A program made the position numbers and the translations under genes. DNA of 64,000 bases from ZAX-1 sp046533095. Its GTDB lineage: Bacteria > Bacillota > Clostridia > Lachnospirales > Lachnospiraceae. This document shows, one piece after another, positions 61,186-64,000 of the stretch. The stretch's first letter is position 1. Each line of letters opens with the position of its first letter. The stretch lies in assembly GCA_046533095.1 (NCBI GenBank), contig JAJQRA010000033.1, forward strand, positions 1 through 64,000, read 5' to 3'. Below the pieces are notes generated by a model. That model had not been told where the DNA came from and made no database searches. It worked only from the letters and a program-made list of their open reading frames with translations.

Positions 61186-61398
61186 TTCCGGCTTCATATC
61201 GCATTCTTCTATAAGTTCAAGTATTTGCACTTTATCTTTTAATAAAACACTATAGGCAAGCCCACAGCCTGCAGTAATTTCTCTTGGAATGGGGATTATG
61301 CGGCCGGGTGCGCCGGAATCTTTGGCTATTTTTTCCATTTTAATGGCTTGGAATGTTGTTTTAAATGTTAACACAAAATGTAATTCTTTTGTCCTCAT
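61156..61398 (-). CDS. DUF3343 protein (putative Se/S carrier-like)
   Basis: The 80-residue protein has HFVLTFKTTFQAIKMEKIAK, then GAPGRIIPIPREITAGCGLA with the conserved CGLAY cysteine. DUF3343 proteins are found with selenium genes and are thought to carry Se or S. It overlaps the desulfurase by 4 bp (ATGA-type). Ends in ELMLCS; an end cysteine is unusual and could be repeat-derived. Confidence 0.88.
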   Translation of the reverse strand: MRTKELHFVLTFKTTFQAIKMEKIAKDSGAPGRIIPIPREITAGCGLAYSVLLKDKVQILELIEECDMKPEGQYELMLCS

Positions 61399-62540
61399 TG
61401 CGTATCCTCCGTGGCTAAGAGGTAAAGGGCCTTTATGCCGCTTTCTATTTCACGATCTGTGTTAAAGTGTGAAAAGCTAAACCGTACTGCCCCCTGTGTA
61501 TCCGTTTTCAAGGATTTGTGCATAAGTGGCGCACAATGCGCACCGGCTCTGACGGCTATCTGGAAACGGGTCATTAATTCGTCCGCTACTTGGGAAGAAT
61601 CATAGTCACCAATGTTTAAGCTTACAATTGGAGCACGTACTTCTTTTGTAAAATCACCATATAATTTTATATTTGGGATAGCTTTTACAGCGTGATAAAA
61701 TTGATTCATAAGTGTCTGCTCTTTTTGAAGCAGAACCTTTTGGCCTTGCTTTAAAATGTAAGATAGCCCGGCATGAAGTCCAGCTATTCCGTGACTATTT
61801 TGTGTGCCGGCCTCTAGTGCCGCAGGCATATTTAATGGGTGGGTTTTTGAATAGGAAGATATGCCGCTGCCACCTACTTTTAAGGGAGGGATAAAAGCCC
61901 CCTCACTTACGCAGATACCACCGGTTCCTTGTGGTCCTAACATGGATTTGTGTCCAGTAAAGCAAAGGATGTCAATGTGCATTTTTGCCATATTTATGGG
62001 AATCATGCCTGCTGTCTGGGCAGCATCTACAATAAAGCGTAGGTTATGGCTTTTGCAGATTAGCCCTATTTTTGAAATATCTACAACGTTTCCCGTTACA
62101 TTTGATGCATGGGTACATACAATGCCAGCTGTATTGTGGCGGATTGCTTGTTCGATTTCATCATAGGAAATATTGCCTAATTCATCTGCTTTTATAATTG
62201 TTAGGGTAATCCCTTGTTCTTCTAACCGGTAGAGGGGGCGGAGGACAGAGTTGTGTTCTATGGCGGTTGTTATGACATGATCGCCAGGGGAAAAGGAACC
62301 GGCGATGGCTGTATTTAGGCTTTCGGTCGCATTTGCAGTAAAAGCCACTCTTTCTGGATTGTTAAGCCCAAAAAGATTGGCGATCTGCTCTCTTGTGGAA
62401 TAGATGATACGCATACTGTTTAAAGAGGCTTCATGTGCACCCCTAGAAGCATTGCCTCCAGTTAAAATTGCCTGATAGACAGCCTGTGCTACAGCCGTTG
62501 GCTTTTGCATGGTAGTGGCGGCGTTGTCAAAATAAATCAT
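61395..62540 (-). CDS. Class V aminotransferase, cysteine desulfurase-like
   Basis: The 381-residue PLP enzyme has IYFDNAATTMQKP, ATESLNTAIAG, the PLP lysine in CFTGHKSMLGPQGTGG, and the catalytic cysteine in VRAGAHCAPLMHK. In this context (selD, yedF, DUF3343) it most likely supplies selenide or persulfide from cysteine/selenocysteine for selenophosphate synthesis. It overlaps yedF by 4 bp. Confidence 0.93.
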   Translation of the reverse strand: MIYFDNAATTMQKPTAVAQAVYQAILTGGNASRGAHEASLNSMRIIYSTREQIANLFGLNNPERVAFTANATESLNTAIAGSFSPGDHVITTAIEHNSVLRPLYRLEEQGITLTIIKADELGNISYDEIEQAIRHNTAGIVCTHASNVTGNVVDISKIGLICKSHNLRFIVDAAQTAGMIPINMAKMHIDILCFTGHKSMLGPQGTGGICVSEGAFIPPLKVGGSGISSYSKTHPLNMPAALEAGTQNSHGIAGLHAGLSYILKQGQKVLLQKEQTLMNQFYHAVKAIPNIKLYGDFTKEVRAPIVSLNIGDYDSSQVADELMTRFQIAVRAGAHCAPLMHKSLKTDTQGAVRFSFSHFNTDREIESGIKALYLLATEDTQ

Positions 62541-63184
62541 GGTTTTAAAACTGTATCGGCATACAACATTTTTTCTACAATATCATACATATTTGTGATA
62601 CCGCCTACTTTAAGTTTTTCGGTTAATTCATAGTAATTTAAGCATGTTCCGCATGTTAGTATTTCAACACCTTGCGCCTCTAAAGACCGTAAATCTTCAA
62701 GGGAATCGGATTCCTCGCAAGTCAGTTTCGCTCCACCATTATAGCATAAAATAGTTTCCGGTAAAATTTCCTGCTGTGTAAGTGCATAGAAAAATCCCTT
62801 TCTTAATACGGTTCCTAGTTCATCATTTCCGTGCCCCATCTTGTCGGAGCTAACTGCAACAATCGTATGCTTCCCCTTAAACCGAAGTTCATCTGCAGCC
62901 GGTATGCAATCTACCTCCTGTGCAGTTGCTTCCTCTGCTTGGCCATTCGATAGAGCTTCACGCGATACATCAACGGTCATTAGAATTCGAAATTTTCCCT
63001 CTTCAAGTTTTGTTGAACTGACTGGATATTTTTTTTGCCCTGCCATTTTACTTAAATTTTGAACGGCAATCTCATTATCTACGAAAATTTCGATATCTCC
63101 ATTTTCTTTCATTTCTTTGATCGCATTTTTCGTTTTCACAACTGGGATTGGGCATGCATCCCCTATGGCATTTACTGTTATCAT
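62537..63184 (-). CDS. yedF: Selenium metabolism protein YedF (TusA-like plus DsrE-like domains)
   Basis: The 215-residue fusion has an N-terminal TusA/SirA domain (DACPIPVVKTKNAIKEM with the CPxP cysteine) and a C-terminal DsrE-like domain with ILTCGTCLNYYELTEKL, a CxxC pair. It is a typical partner of selD and is thought to relay selenium. ATG 63184 follows AGGAGG. Confidence 0.93.
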   Translation of the reverse strand: MITVNAIGDACPIPVVKTKNAIKEMKENGDIEIFVDNEIAVQNLSKMAGQKKYPVSSTKLEEGKFRILMTVDVSREALSNGQAEEATAQEVDCIPAADELRFKGKHTIVAVSSDKMGHGNDELGTVLRKGFFYALTQQEILPETILCYNGGAKLTCEESDSLEDLRSLEAQGVEILTCGTCLNYYELTEKLKVGGITNMYDIVEKMLYADTVLKP

Positions 63185-63366
63185 AAATAGTTCCTCCTTT
63201 ATCGACCTTCCTGATCGGCTATATCAAAATATTGAAATTCGTTTTTTATTACTGCAAATAGTCGTTGGCCTGTCCTGCAACACGATGCATGCACCAACCA
63301 ATGTTAGTGGGCTAGAAACGAATTGCAAACTAGAAGCGAATTGCAAACAGGATTCATTTTATTTTG
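63185..63366. other. selD-yedF gap
   Basis: 182 bp with GAAxCGAATTGCAAAC repeated at about 63316 and 63333. No gene or hairpin is clear. Confidence 0.4.
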
Positions 63367-64000
63367 CTATACTACACTAATTTGAATTTCATTCTTATCA
63401 ACAAGTTCTTCTTTAATTATTTCTCCAACAATGCTAGCTGGCAATCCAGCTTTTATCAATTCTTTTTCTAGCATATCCGCTTCTTTTTTTTCAACAGCAA
63501 GCAACAGCCCGCCTGAGGTTTGAGGATCGAACAGGATTTCTTCCATTGAAAATGGGATATTCTGAAATGCAACATGGGGGGAAACGTGGTTGCGGTTTCG
63601 CTGTGCGGCTGCGGTAAGCAAAAATTCTCCTGCTAGATGGTACGCTTCATGAATATAGGGGATTTTTTTACTGTCAATGATGCAATGCAAGGAATTGCCC
63701 ATCATCTCAAGTAAATGCCCTAGAAAACCAAATCCGGTAACGTCGGTACATGCATGGACTTGATATTTTTTTAAAATTTCAGCACCATATTTATTTAATG
63801 TTGTCATAGAGGAAATTGCCTCATTCATTGCTTGTTTTGAGGCTTCGTTTACTCTTTCGGCGGTGCAGATAATTCCAACGCCAAGCTTTTTCGTTAAAAT
63901 AAGCTTGTCCCCAGGTTTCCCTCCTGTATTTGCAAGAATCTTGTTTGGGTGAATAATTCCTGTTACAGACAGTCCATATTTTACGCCTGTATCTGCAATG
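63367..64000 (-). CDS. selD: Selenide, water dikinase SelD (N-terminus beyond window)
   Basis: The frame stays open to the window's right edge, so the ATG at 63828 is internal. Upstream residues read IADTGVKYGLSVTGIIHPNK, then ILANTGGKPGDKLILTKKLG. The rest includes ACTDVTGFGFLGHLLEM and FDPQTSGGLLLAV, both diagnostic. SelD makes selenophosphate from selenide and ATP. About 211 residues are visible. The catalytic Cys/Sec near the N-terminus lies outside, so whether the protein is itself a selenoprotein cannot be told. Confidence 0.96.
   Translation of the reverse strand, partial: IADTGVKYGLSVTGIIHPNKILANTGGKPGDKLILTKKLGVGIICTAERVNEASKQAMNEAISSMTTLNKYGAEILKKYQVHACTDVTGFGFLGHLLEMMGNSLHCIIDSKKIPYIHEAYHLAGEFLLTAAAQRNRNHVSPHVAFQNIPFSMEEILFDPQTSGGLLLAVEKKEADMLEKELIKAGLPASIVGEIIKEELVDKNEIQISVV

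Noticed and set aside
63828..63828. ATG at 63828 as selD start
   Set aside because: The frame continues to the window edge with clear SelD sequence upstream, so this Met is internal.
1..64000. tRNA or rRNA genes
   Set aside because: No cloverleaf or conserved GGTTCGAATC-type T-arm in a tRNA context was found on reading either strand by eye.

Overview
The window looks like chromosomal DNA of a low-GC Gram-positive anaerobe, most likely a member of the Lachnospiraceae/Clostridia. This is inferred from the AT-rich sequence, AGGAGG-type ribosome sites and TTG/GTG starts. It also fits the conserved blocks present: mutS-mutL-miaA, radC-mreBCD-PBP2-minCDE-rodA, yggS-sepF-ylmH, lspA-rluD, divergent lexA and a yneA-like gene, rplU-prp-rpmA-obgE-yhbY-nadD-yqeK-rsfS, and a selenium cluster. 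No tRNA, rRNA or CRISPR array was found. Genus and species cannot be fixed from the sequence alone.

Layout. 1-10.75 kb is accessory: a left-truncated AAA-ATPase-like/PD-(D/E)XK protein, a leucine-rich-repeat fossil, ISAs1, IS630 and IS3 transposase remnants, a radical SAM fossil, an Rpn-family nuclease, and one intact module of response regulator, histidine kinase, ABC ATPase and FtsX-type permease. 10.9-21.4 kb (+) holds two flavoproteins, mismatch repair, miaA and a methionine gamma-lyase-like enzyme. 21.4-33 kb (+) is the cell-shape and division block (radC, mreB, mreC, mreD, PBP2, minC, minD, minE, rodA, mgsA, a D,D-carboxypeptidase). 33-43 kb (+) holds a P-loop protein, an HlyD-like adaptor, yggS, sepF, ylmH, aroB, lspA, rluD and a cytidylate-kinase-like gene. 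43-52.7 kb is mostly minus strand: a tyrosine recombinase, dtd, an acyltransferase, a yneA-like gene, and the ribosome-assembly and NAD operon starting at rplU; lexA is on plus. 53.2-60.8 kb (-) is a nucleoside uptake and salvage operon: Crp/Fnr regulator, nucleoside hydrolase, BMP lipoprotein, ATPase, two permeases and a ribokinase-like kinase. 61.1-64 kb (-) is a selenium cluster (selD, cut by the right edge, then yedF, a cysteine desulfurase-like gene and DUF3343).

The most unusual property is the number of short intergenic tandem arrays, about 20 with units of 27-90 bp. Many begin inside the final codons of a gene and copy its stop codon: dtd, the cytidylate-kinase-like gene, the HlyD-like gene, lexA, DUF3343, the nucleoside hydrolase, and the permease upstream of the ribokinase-like gene. 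Others copy a gene's 5' end, including ribosome site and start codon (dtd, obgE). In-frame minisatellites also occur within coding sequence, including mutS and mutL. A second repeat type is a palindromic element of about 140 bp. Two copies in inverted orientation bracket radC-mreBCD, and a diverged third lies beside the tyrosine recombinase gene. The arrays and this element are the best candidates here for something undescribed.
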